DNA from: Acidobacteriota bacterium
Lineage (GTDB): Bacteria > Acidobacteriota > Blastocatellia > Pyrinomonadales > Pyrinomonadaceae
Length of the DNA stretch: 8,083 bases
Direction: 5' to 3'
NCBI GenBank assembly: GCA_013813755.1
Contig: JACCRD010000038.1
Coordinates: 1 to 8,083, forward strand
A program made the translations under genes and the position numbers. The notes under the pieces were generated by a model that saw only the letters and a list, made by a program, of their open reading frames with translations, was not told where the DNA came from and did no database searches. Shown in pieces: positions 1-5,662 of the stretch; the first letter of the stretch is position 1; every line of letters starts with the position of its first letter.

Positions 1-242
1 GCACTGTGTTCGTTTACAGTGATGCGGCTTGGCGTTATCGTTTCAGATCCGAACAGCTTTCGTGCTGCGATTGTTTTCACCCTTCCGCCGCCGGGCAAGA
101 CAAACTCGGGCAGATAATGAAAAACGGTTTGAGTTGCAGCACTGTGAATCCTTGTTGTAAGGATACAGGCAACCCTTTGACCGACGGTAAATGCGCCCGA
201 ACCGAAGCAAAAAGAATTTTTTACAAAGGATTTTTTGAGTAG
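1..242 (+). CDS. C-terminal end of an SGNH/GDSL-type hydrolase (5' end outside window)
   Basis: The frame is open from base 3 to a TAG at 240-242 and gives 79 residues, so the gene begins upstream of the window. The GTG at base 6 is most likely an internal valine. The visible protein holds the stretch CCDCFHPSAAGQDKLGQI, which matches the last conserved block of SGNH esterases and lipases. There an Asp and a His three residues later (D-x-x-H, here D-C-F-H) complete the catalytic triad, usually followed by P-S-x-x-G-Q. The nucleophile Ser and the Gly and Asn blocks would lie upstream and cannot be checked. The tail is rich in cysteine (CCDC, CS, PCC, KC), which suggests an exported protein with disulfides or a bound metal. 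Substrate is unknown. The opposite strand is also open here, but its product matches nothing I recognise. Family call is fairly likely, not certain. Confidence 0.6.
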   Translation, partial: TVFVYSDAAWRYRFRSEQLSCCDCFHPSAAGQDKLGQIMKNGLSCSTVNPCCKDTGNPLTDGKCARTEAKRIFYKGFFE

Positions 243-503
243 GTTTTATTGACGTTTCATTTGAGCCGGATAAACAGACTGACCGGATAAAGAACCAGGC
301 TTTCAAAGCTTGATAGTTGAGAAACATAAATTTCTTGTACTCCCTCATAAAAATGCGGCAAACCCAACAGAGATGTATAGCCGCCCTTTTTATTTTTTCG
401 ACTTTTTTCTAAAACCTTGCGTCTAAAAAATAAGCGTAATTTTTTGCGCTTCAAAGCGCGTTTAATAAACTTCTCGTGCGGAATCGGTTGAAAAACACGA
501 GTA
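243..503. other. AT-rich intergenic leader upstream of the sigma factor gene
   Basis: No convincing gene lies here. The stretch has several T-runs, a direct repeat of CCGGATAAA near 267-293, a small self-complementary hairpin at 446-459 (GCGCT stem, four-base loop), and an inverted repeat next to the sigma start codon. I could not pick out a clear -35/-10 pair. If the sigma factor is autoregulated, as is common for ECF factors, its promoter should be in this leader. No clear terminator follows the upstream hydrolase gene. Confidence 0.5.
473..501 (+). promoter_or_regulatory. Inverted repeat covering the weak ribosome-binding site of the sigma gene
   Basis: CTCGTG at 473-478 is the exact reverse complement of CACGAG at 496-501, with a 17-base loop, and the ATG follows at 504. 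The only purine-rich Shine-Dalgarno-like bases before that ATG (CGAG, 498-501) lie in the right arm. In mRNA the stem could therefore reduce ribosome access. A six-base match can arise by chance, so this is a candidate only. Confidence 0.3.
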
Positions 504-1082
504 ATGGTCAATCAATTAACGGATGAGCAATTAGTCGAAATAGCCGTCGGGAATAATCCTGAAGCCTTCGGTGAAATTGTCAAAAGATGGGAGCGCAAAA
601 TTTTTGCTCTCTGTTTCGGTATGCTCAACCGGGAAGACGAAGCAAAGGACGCGGCACAGGAAACTTTTATTGCCGCTTTTCGAAGTTTAAAAAATTTTCG
701 TGGTGATGCAAAAGTTTCGTCGTGGCTGCACCGGATTGCGGTCAACCAATGTTTAACGACCAAACGCCGCACTAAAAGCCGCGCCGAGAGTTTTATTGAT
801 GATGACGAACGCTCAAATGAACAAATTTTTGTCGCGCTCGCAAAAATTTCGCCGTCTCGCACAACCGAACAAAACGAGCGGTTAAAATTCGTTCAGAAGG
901 CGGTTCAGTCTTTGCCAATTGATTTACGACAAATCGTGGTAATGAAAGAGTTTGAAGATATGACTTTTCAAGAGATCGCAGAAGTTTTGGAAATTCCTCT
1001 GAGCACAGTTAAAAGTCGTCTTTACACGGCGCTCAAACAACTTCGGATGAAACTTGAAAAAAACCATCTGGAAATTGTCTAA
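504..1082 (+). CDS. ECF-family RNA polymerase sigma factor (sigma-70 region 2 and 4)
   Basis: This 192-residue protein has the two-domain layout of extracytoplasmic-function sigma factors. Region 2 spans about residues 20-90, with the core-binding stretch DEAKDAAQETFIAAFRSLKN (45-64) and the promoter -10 recognition part near KVSSWLHRIAVNQCL (70-84). A variable linker of about 35 residues follows. Region 4 spans about 125-182 and contains the helix-turn-helix (MTFQEIAEVLEIPLSTVKSR, 153-172) that reads the -35 element. There is no region 1 or 3, as expected for the group. The start is fixed by an in-frame TGA at 489-491, after which ATG 504 is the first start. The gene is followed after 36 bases by its likely anti-sigma factor, so the protein is probably held inactive at the membrane until a signal arrives. 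The exact ECF subgroup was not determined. Confidence 0.93.
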   Translation: MVNQLTDEQLVEIAVGNNPEAFGEIVKRWERKIFALCFGMLNREDEAKDAAQETFIAAFRSLKNFRGDAKVSSWLHRIAVNQCLTTKRRTKSRAESFIDDDERSNEQIFVALAKISPSRTTEQNERLKFVQKAVQSLPIDLRQIVVMKEFEDMTFQEIAEVLEIPLSTVKSRLYTALKQLRMKLEKNHLEIV

Positions 1083-1118
1083 GCGGAAAATTGTTCAAAT
1101 TAGTAATGAAATAAAATT

Positions 1119-1934
1119 ATGTTAGACAAAAATAAATTTAGTTCGTCTTGTTCTTATTCCGAGCAGCTAATTTCTTATTTATACAAAGAAATGGAAAAGC
1201 CGGAAGAAAATAAGTTTGAAACTCATTTGCAAACCTGCGCGTTTTGTTTTGAAGAACTTTCTGGTTTCGATGTTGTTCTTTCTTCGATCAGCGAATGGCG
1301 GAAAGTTGAATTTTCCAATTTAGAAACTCCAGTTTTGGATTTTCTTCCCGTTCAAACAAATACGAATATTATTAATTCGCAGGCGGAAGAAAAAAATTGG
1401 TGGATTGCCATCAAAGATCGATTTTTCCCCGCGTCTCCGATTTTCGCAGCATCGGCGTTTGCAGCTTTGCTAATTTGTTTCGGGCTAGCGTTTATCGTTT
1501 TTGATTACCCAAAAAAGGTTGAAGTCGCTGAATTCAGTATTCAAAACGGCAGCAATGTTATTTTACCCATTGTTAAAACCAAAAACAGTTTGGGTAATAA
1601 TAATTTCGGCGCAAATCAAATTGAAAAATCTTCTGAAAGTTTCGTTGAACAGCCGCAAGTAATTGATAAAGCTACGGCTGATTTGCGGGACAACTCAGTG
1701 CCAAGAAATTTTGTCTCGAAGATCAAAAATGATTCGATTCGGGCAACAAATCGAAAATCTACGCCTATCGCTGAAAAGACCGCGTCAATCAGCAGAAAGC
1801 CCGGAACACCGAAACAAGATAGAAAAACGCTTTTACCAAAGTCCCGAAATGCTCCTTTTCTGGCGGATATTGAGGAAGTCGAAGACGATACGCTGCGGCT
1901 TGCCGATTTGTTTGACGGAACTGATGCTAAATAA
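1119..1934 (+). CDS. Transmembrane anti-sigma factor with zinc-finger (ZAS/zf-HC2) N-terminus
   Basis: This 271-residue protein should bind and restrain the sigma factor encoded just upstream. Its cytoplasmic N-terminus carries the zinc-binding anti-sigma pattern: Cys11, then His36, Cys40 and Cys43 in the H-x3-C-x2-C spacing (THLQTCAFC). A single hydrophobic segment at about 105-128 (SPIFAASAFAALLICFGLAF and onward) predicts one membrane pass, with residues from about 131 onward in the periplasm. The periplasmic part has no domain I recognise. It is hydrophilic, rich in Lys, Arg and Ser (about 200-248), then switches to an acidic end (DIEEVEDDTLRLADLFDG). Such a flexible tail could be a protease or sensor-binding site, as in regulated proteolysis of other anti-sigma factors, but that is inference. 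The upstream sequence shows no strong Shine-Dalgarno site. The LTXXQ gene starts 19 bases after its stop. Confidence 0.85.
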   Translation: MLDKNKFSSSCSYSEQLISYLYKEMEKPEENKFETHLQTCAFCFEELSGFDVVLSSISEWRKVEFSNLETPVLDFLPVQTNTNIINSQAEEKNWWIAIKDRFFPASPIFAASAFAALLICFGLAFIVFDYPKKVEVAEFSIQNGSNVILPIVKTKNSLGNNNFGANQIEKSSESFVEQPQVIDKATADLRDNSVPRNFVSKIKNDSIRATNRKSTPIAEKTASISRKPGTPKQDRKTLLPKSRNAPFLADIEEVEDDTLRLADLFDGTDAK

Positions 1935-1940
1935 TTTTTT

Positions 1941-1944
1941 GAGG
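1941..1944 (+). promoter_or_regulatory. Ribosome-binding site fixing the start of the LTXXQ gene
   Basis: GAGG lies nine bases before ATG 1954, in the short gap after the anti-sigma stop. It is among the clearest Shine-Dalgarno sites in the window. It supports starting the gene at 1954 rather than at in-frame codons further upstream inside the anti-sigma gene, and the resulting protein begins with a proper signal peptide. Confidence 0.7.
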
Positions 1945-1953
1945 TTAAGAAAG

Positions 1954-2469
1954 ATGAAGAAATCAAAATTTTTGTATTTTATATTGGCGAGTTTGTTTGT
2001 TTGTTTAAGTTTTTCAAACGCTTTTAGCCAGGATGAACCGCCGTCTGACGCGCCTCCAAAGATGAATAATTCGCGTCGTCAGAACATATTACAGGAACTG
2101 AATTTGTCGCAAAATCAAATTCGGCAAATTCGCCGGATTAATCAGGAAAATAGATCGCTTCTGCGAGCGACACAAGATCGTCTGCGTGAAGCAAGCAAAA
2201 ATCTCGACGCGGCTATTTACGCGGACGTTCTTAACGAACCGGATATTCAATCAAAAATGAAAGAATTACAAATGGCGCAGACAGAGATGATTAAAATTCG
2301 CGCTTTTAAGGAATTGGCGATTCGCAAAGTTCTGGAACCCGCGCAATTATCGAAATTTCGGGAAGCGAGCCAAAATTTTCAGCCAAAAATGGAAAAGTCC
2401 GGGGCTGAAGGTCTTTATCGACGATTGAACCGGCGAAACCGCAAATTCAATTCACGCGCCCGTCCATAA
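1954..2469 (+). CDS. Exported LTXXQ / Spy-CpxP-CnrX-like periplasmic protein
   Basis: With the start at ATG 1954 the product has 171 residues. It begins with a signal peptide: MKKSK, a hydrophobic core about residues 6-21, and likely cleavage around SNAFS/Q near residue 26. After a Pro-rich spacer (DEPPSDAPPK) the rest is almost entirely helical and charged. Two motifs fit the LTXXQ pattern of the Spy/CpxP/ZraP/CnrX group: LNLSQNQIRQI in the first helix and LEPAQLSKFREA near the C-terminus. Members of this family form curved helical hairpins in the periplasm, act as chaperones or metal sensors, and often feed back on a stress regulator. Its place directly after a sigma/anti-sigma pair suggests a sensor or feedback role for that pair. 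The very basic C-terminal tail (RRLNRRNRKFNSRARP) is unexplained. Family assignment is likely; ligand unknown. Confidence 0.75.
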   Translation: MKKSKFLYFILASLFVCLSFSNAFSQDEPPSDAPPKMNNSRRQNILQELNLSQNQIRQIRRINQENRSLLRATQDRLREASKNLDAAIYADVLNEPDIQSKMKELQMAQTEMIKIRAFKELAIRKVLEPAQLSKFREASQNFQPKMEKSGAEGLYRRLNRRNRKFNSRARP

Positions 2470-2512
2470 ATCAAAAATTGCCGATCAATTTTAAAACTTA
2501 AAATATTAGATG

Positions 2513-2544
2513 AGTCGACTTTTAGTAAAAGTCGACTTTTTTTT
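2513..2544 (+). terminator. Intrinsic terminator after the sigma/anti-sigma/LTXXQ unit
   Basis: AGTCGACTTTT (2513-2523) and AAAAGTCGACT (2527-2537) form a perfect 11-base-pair stem with a three-base loop. The right arm runs directly into a tract of eight T residues (2537-2544). This is a textbook rho-independent terminator for plus-strand transcription. It separates the stress unit from the mla unit. Confidence 0.92.
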
Positions 2545-2603
2545 ATTTGTTGTTTTTTGAACTTCATTGTAATCTTAAATTTCGCACTTTCAACAATTGA
2601 GCG
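2545..2603 (+). promoter_or_regulatory. Likely promoter region of the mla unit
   Basis: Because a strong terminator precedes it, transcription of mlaE probably starts within these 59 AT-rich bases. The best sigma-70-like pair I can find is TTGTTG (2547-2552), 17 bases, then TAATCT (2570-2575). Each matches only three of six consensus bases, so the exact elements are uncertain. The ribosome site before ATG 2604 is weak (TTGAGCG). Confidence 0.28.
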
Positions 2604-3374
2604 ATGAATCTACTTCAAAAATTTTTGCTTGAGCTGCAGGAAATAACGCTTTTAATCACGGCTGCTTTTGTCGGTTTGTTTAAGAGTCCGCGTTACGTTA
2701 AAGAAACCGTTAAACAGATGGATTTGATTGGTGTCGGTTCGCTGCCAATTGTAATTTTGACCGGTTTTTTTACCGGCGGCGTTTTAATTCTGCAAACCTT
2801 TCCGCTGCTGGTTTATTACGGAGCGCAGGGCGAATCGGGGAAGGCGGTTTCGACATCTCTGATTCGAGAACTCGGACCGGTTTTATCGGCTCTAATGGTT
2901 TCGGGTCGTATCGGCTCGGCAATTTCCGCTGAACTCGGTTCGATGGTTGTATCCCAACAGATTGACGCGATGCGCGCTCTCGGCACAGACCCTTACCGCA
3001 AACTTGTCGCCCCGCGGCTGATCGCGCTGATCTTTATGCTTCCCTTTCTAACCGTGGCGGCTGATGTTTTTGGTTTAATCGGCGGAGGAATTGTCGCCTC
3101 CACACTTTTTAACCAGGATTATGGGGTTTTTCTCGCTTCTGTGCGAAACGGCATTACGGTTGAAGATATTATTAGCGGAGTAATCAAACCGCTTTTTTTC
3201 GGTTTGATTATCGGCAGCATCGCCTGTTATAAAGGTTTGAGCACTACGGGCGGCACGGTTGGGGTTGGACGTTCAACCACCAGCGCTGTTGTTTTATCTT
3301 CGATTGTAGTCATTATTTTTGACTTTTTCCTGTCCAGAGCATTACAGTCAATTCTTGACGTTCGACCGGTATAA
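2604..3374 (+). CDS. mlaE: MlaE-family phospholipid ABC transporter permease
   Basis: This 256-residue inner-membrane protein is the permease of the Mla-type complex that moves glycerophospholipids between the inner and outer membranes. The signature stretch of the family is complete at about residues 88-112 (RELGPVLSALMVSGRIGSAI then SAELG), followed by the contact segment with the ATPase (QIDAMRALGTDPYRKLVAPR). The C-terminal block CYKGLSTTGGTVGVGRSTTS (208-227) is also typical. Hydrophobic segments lie at roughly 44-68, 137-163, 194-213 and 227-249. Length agrees with the family norm of about 260. It opens the unit, with mlaF 23 bases downstream. No MlaB-type STAS gene and no MlaC-type shuttle gene is in the window. 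Confidence 0.95.
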   Translation: MNLLQKFLLELQEITLLITAAFVGLFKSPRYVKETVKQMDLIGVGSLPIVILTGFFTGGVLILQTFPLLVYYGAQGESGKAVSTSLIRELGPVLSALMVSGRIGSAISAELGSMVVSQQIDAMRALGTDPYRKLVAPRLIALIFMLPFLTVAADVFGLIGGGIVASTLFNQDYGVFLASVRNGITVEDIISGVIKPLFFGLIIGSIACYKGLSTTGGTVGVGRSTTSAVVLSSIVVIIFDFFLSRALQSILDVRPV

Positions 3375-3397
3375 ACTTATGATCACAAAAAAAATTT

Positions 3398-4303
3398 ATG
3401 GTTTCAAACACATCTGAAGAATTGATTTCGAACAATGAAATCGTTGAAGAAGAACTCGAACCGACTGATTTGGAAGATGCGGTTGATAATATCGAGCGGG
3501 TCGTTCCGGCAATCGAATTTCGAGACGTCTATCTTTCATTCGACGACGCGACTATTTTAAACGGAATAAGTTTTACAGTTCGTCGCGGCGAAACAAAAGT
3601 TATTTTAGGACGCAGCGGCGGCGGGAAATCAACGACTATCCGTTTAATTCTGGGACTTCTCAAACCGGATTCCGGTCAGATTTTAATTGACGGCGAAGAC
3701 ATCACGCACTATAGCGAAAATGAAATGATGGAAGTCCGCAAAAAAGTCGGGATGGTTTTTCAGGAAGGGGCTTTATTTGATTCGCTTTCAGTTTATGATA
3801 ACGTCGCTTATCGCCTGCACGAACAAGGCGTGAGCGAGCAGGATGTAGAAACAGAAGTGCGGCGAATGCTCCGGTTTGTTGATTTGGAAGACGCGATCGA
3901 CAAAATGCCCGACGAACTTTCCGGCGGAATGCGGCGCCGTGTAGGAATTGCCCGCGCCCTGGTCGGGGACCCGCAAATTGTTTTGTTTGACGAACCGACC
4001 GCCGGACTGGATCCGCCAACGGCACGAACCATTTGCGAGCTTGCCATTAAACTGCGTGATCTGGAAGATGTTTCTTCAATTTTCGTCACACACGAACTAA
4101 AAAATCTCGAGTATCTTTCCAATGAATATGCCGTTGTTGATGAAAACGGCGACGTAAATTTTGAACAGGAAGGCGAGAAACTTTGTTTGATAAATACTGA
4201 AATTGTAATGCTAAAAGAAGGAAAAGTAATTTTTACCGGAAAAGATGATGAGTTTTACGCATCAGAAGATAAGTATATTCAAACTTTCGTGCACGGAAAA
4301 TAA
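3398..4303 (+). CDS. mlaF: MlaF-family phospholipid ABC transporter ATP-binding protein
   Basis: This 301-residue cytoplasmic ATPase powers the MlaE permease. All nucleotide-binding motifs are present: Walker A GRSGGGKST (71-79), Q-loop glutamine 122 (VFQEGALFDSL), signature LSGGMRRR (174-181), Walker B IVLFDE (194-199) with the catalytic Glu199, D-loop AGLD, and H-loop His232 (FVTHEL). At 301 residues it is longer than typical MlaF proteins of about 265-270. The extra length comes from an acidic N-terminal extension of about 37 residues (EEELEPTDLEDAVDNIE) and from about 20-25 extra residues after the H-loop (near 242-265) before the usual end (MLKEGKVIFTGKDDEF). ATG 3398 is the only reasonable start, though the bases before it are A-rich and hold no good Shine-Dalgarno site. 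mlaD follows after an unusually long 133-base gap. Confidence 0.95.
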   Translation: MVSNTSEELISNNEIVEEELEPTDLEDAVDNIERVVPAIEFRDVYLSFDDATILNGISFTVRRGETKVILGRSGGGKSTTIRLILGLLKPDSGQILIDGEDITHYSENEMMEVRKKVGMVFQEGALFDSLSVYDNVAYRLHEQGVSEQDVETEVRRMLRFVDLEDAIDKMPDELSGGMRRRVGIARALVGDPQIVLFDEPTAGLDPPTARTICELAIKLRDLEDVSSIFVTHELKNLEYLSNEYAVVDENGDVNFEQEGEKLCLINTEIVMLKEGKVIFTGKDDEFYASEDKYIQTFVHGK

Positions 4304-4436
4304 AGCACAAATGGACACTGCCAAAACAAAAGTGGAACTTTGATCGAATATTTTTTTTTACAATTTTCAAAACTAAATTTTCATAAGCTTTACTTTCAAA
4401 AATTTAATTTTGTATTTTGAATTTTTAACTTTATTT
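4304..4436 (+). promoter_or_regulatory. AT-rich gap between mlaF and mlaD; possible internal promoter
   Basis: No coding sequence is seen. The stretch is very AT-rich, with a run of nine T residues at 4351-4359, and is far longer than the other gaps in the unit (20-23 bases). No hairpin strong enough for a terminator was found. A weak promoter-like pair, TTTACT (4389-4394), 18 bases, then TATTTT (4413-4418), would put a start site only about ten bases before ATG 4437. This is consistent with separate transcription of mlaD on a nearly leaderless message, but it is not demonstrated. No Shine-Dalgarno site precedes mlaD. Confidence 0.25.
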
Positions 4437-5642
4437 ATGCCTCCAACCCAAAAAAACTTAAGCTTTAGTCAATTGCGAGTCGGAATTTTTGTTCTTGCCA
4501 GCTTGTTAATTCTTGGATTTTTGATTCTTAATGCAACCGGCGATTTCAATCCGTTTGAAAGAAAAATTCGTCTCAAAGCTCGTTTTGCGACGGCTGACGG
4601 TTTGCGTGAAGGCGCGGAAGTTCAGCTTGCCGGCGTGACAATTGGCAAGGTCGAAGAAGTTAAACTTCTCCCGCCAGACAGCCCGGAAGACGCGCGTGTT
4701 GAAGCGACACTGATTGTCGAGGAAATCTTTGACGGCAAGCCAATTTCAGAACGTATCCGCACTGATTCGACGGCGCAATTGATTGCTACAAGCATTCTTG
4801 CCAACGACAAAATGATCAACATTACGCCCGGAAGCCCGAAAGGACAAAATGTTTCTGAAAACGCGGTACTGAATTCAACCGAATCGATGTCGATTAATCA
4901 GCTGACCCAGACGGGCAACGAACTTCTGCAGCAAATCAACAAGATGTCTGTGCCGACTAACGAAATTCTTAACAAAGCCAATCGCGGCGAGGGAACGCTT
5001 GGGCGAGTGATCAACGACGAATCGCTTTATAACAATCTTGACGCGACGGTCGGTGAAACAAAACTGACGATGACGAAACTCCAAAATACGCTCGACCGCA
5101 TAAATACGGGCGAAGGCAGCGCCGGAAAACTCCTGAATGACCCACAGCTTTACGACAATCTGAACCGGACAGTCGCGCAGCTCGAAGCAATTTCCAGAGA
5201 TTTGCGTGCCGGGCGCGGAACTGCCGGAAAATTATTTAGCGACGACGCGCTTTACAACGATACGCGCGCTGCCATCGCCGATCTGCGAGTTTCAGCCGTG
5301 AAAATAAATGGCATCGCCGATGATTTCAAGGTAATTACCAATGATTTGAATGAAGGACGCGGCACCGCTGGAAAATTTTTAAAAGACGAACGCCTCTACG
5401 AAGACGCGCGAGTGGCGATTGGAAGGCTTAACACCACCGCGGAAAAATTTGAAATAATTTTGGGAGACGCGCAGGGCGGCAAAGGAACAATCGGAAAACT
5501 TCTGACTGATGAAAGCCTTTATAACAACGTCAACCAAACAGCTTCAAACGTCAATCAATTGTCGTCGGAAAGCACAAAGCTTATTTACGATTTTCGGCAA
5601 AACCCCAAAAAATATTTGACCATTCAATTCAAACTTTTTTAA
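4437..5642 (+). CDS. mlaD: MlaD-family lipid-binding protein: MCE domain plus repeat-bearing helical C-terminus
   Basis: With the start at ATG 4437 the product has 401 residues. A single N-terminal membrane anchor (about 13-33, VGIFVLASLLILGFLIL) is followed by an MCE domain at about 40-135. There the pattern RFATADGLREGAEVQLAGVT and IGKVEEVKLLP is the family's conserved core. MCE domains form hexameric rings with a lipid-conducting pore next to MlaE. Escherichia coli MlaD has about 183 residues. The extra half here is helical and contains five copies of G-x-G-[TS]-x-G-[KR]-x-x-x-D-x-x-L-Y, at residues 184, 225, 259, 307 and 348. The end, DFRQNPKKYLTIQFKLF, matches the usual C-terminus of long MlaD-like proteins, so the gene looks complete. 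The helical part probably extends the ring as a periplasmic tube or needle. A TTG at 4410 is in frame but would add residues unlike the family start. Confidence 0.92.
   Translation: MPPTQKNLSFSQLRVGIFVLASLLILGFLILNATGDFNPFERKIRLKARFATADGLREGAEVQLAGVTIGKVEEVKLLPPDSPEDARVEATLIVEEIFDGKPISERIRTDSTAQLIATSILANDKMINITPGSPKGQNVSENAVLNSTESMSINQLTQTGNELLQQINKMSVPTNEILNKANRGEGTLGRVINDESLYNNLDATVGETKLTMTKLQNTLDRINTGEGSAGKLLNDPQLYDNLNRTVAQLEAISRDLRAGRGTAGKLFSDDALYNDTRAAIADLRVSAVKINGIADDFKVITNDLNEGRGTAGKFLKDERLYEDARVAIGRLNTTAEKFEIILGDAQGGKGTIGKLLTDESLYNNVNQTASNVNQLSSESTKLIYDFRQNPKKYLTIQFKLF
4986..5522 (+). repeat. Five divergent copies of a Gly-rich 15-residue motif inside mlaD
   Basis: Motif copies begin at bases 4986, 5109, 5211, 5355 and 5478: GEGTLGRVINDESLY, GEGSAGKLLNDPQLY, GRGTAGKLFSDDALY, GRGTAGKFLKDERLY and GKGTIGKLLTDESLY. 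The distances are 123, 102, 144 and 123 bases, that is 41, 34, 48 and 41 residues. The DNA of the copies has diverged, so selection seems to act on the protein motif. Confidence 0.9.
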
Positions 5643-5662
5643 AACTGTTCAAAAATTAGATT

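Noticed and set aside
1..240. Possible cobalamin-riboswitch-like pieces (CACTGT-type words) or another structured RNA
   Set aside because: The conserved riboswitch boxes do not occur in the right order on either strand, and the plus strand reads well as a protein.
43..348. Minus-strand open frame of 101 residues over the left end
   Set aside because: It lies opposite the SGNH hydrolase C-terminus, which has recognisable family motifs, and its own translation resembles nothing.
446..459. Hairpin GCGCT-TCAA-AGCGC as an intrinsic terminator
   Set aside because: On the plus strand the T-run precedes the stem rather than follows it, and on the minus strand the stem is followed by A residues.
257..511. 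Minus-strand open frame of 84 residues rich in Lys and Arg upstream of the sigma gene
   Set aside because: It overlaps the sigma start, lies in AT-rich T-run sequence that yields Lys/Phe-rich translation by chance, and shows no domain or ribosome site.
1663..1953. Longer N-terminus for the LTXXQ protein
   Set aside because: It would overlap most of the anti-sigma gene's 3' end in another frame and bury the signal peptide; ATG 1954 has a good ribosome site.
3702..4122. Minus-strand open frames opposite the MlaF gene
   Set aside because: They are shadows of a fully conserved ABC ATPase and show no family features.
4410..4436. TTG start nine codons before the mlaD ATG
   Set aside because: The added residues do not resemble MlaD N-termini and there is no ribosome site; ATG 4437 gives the usual short stretch before the membrane anchor.
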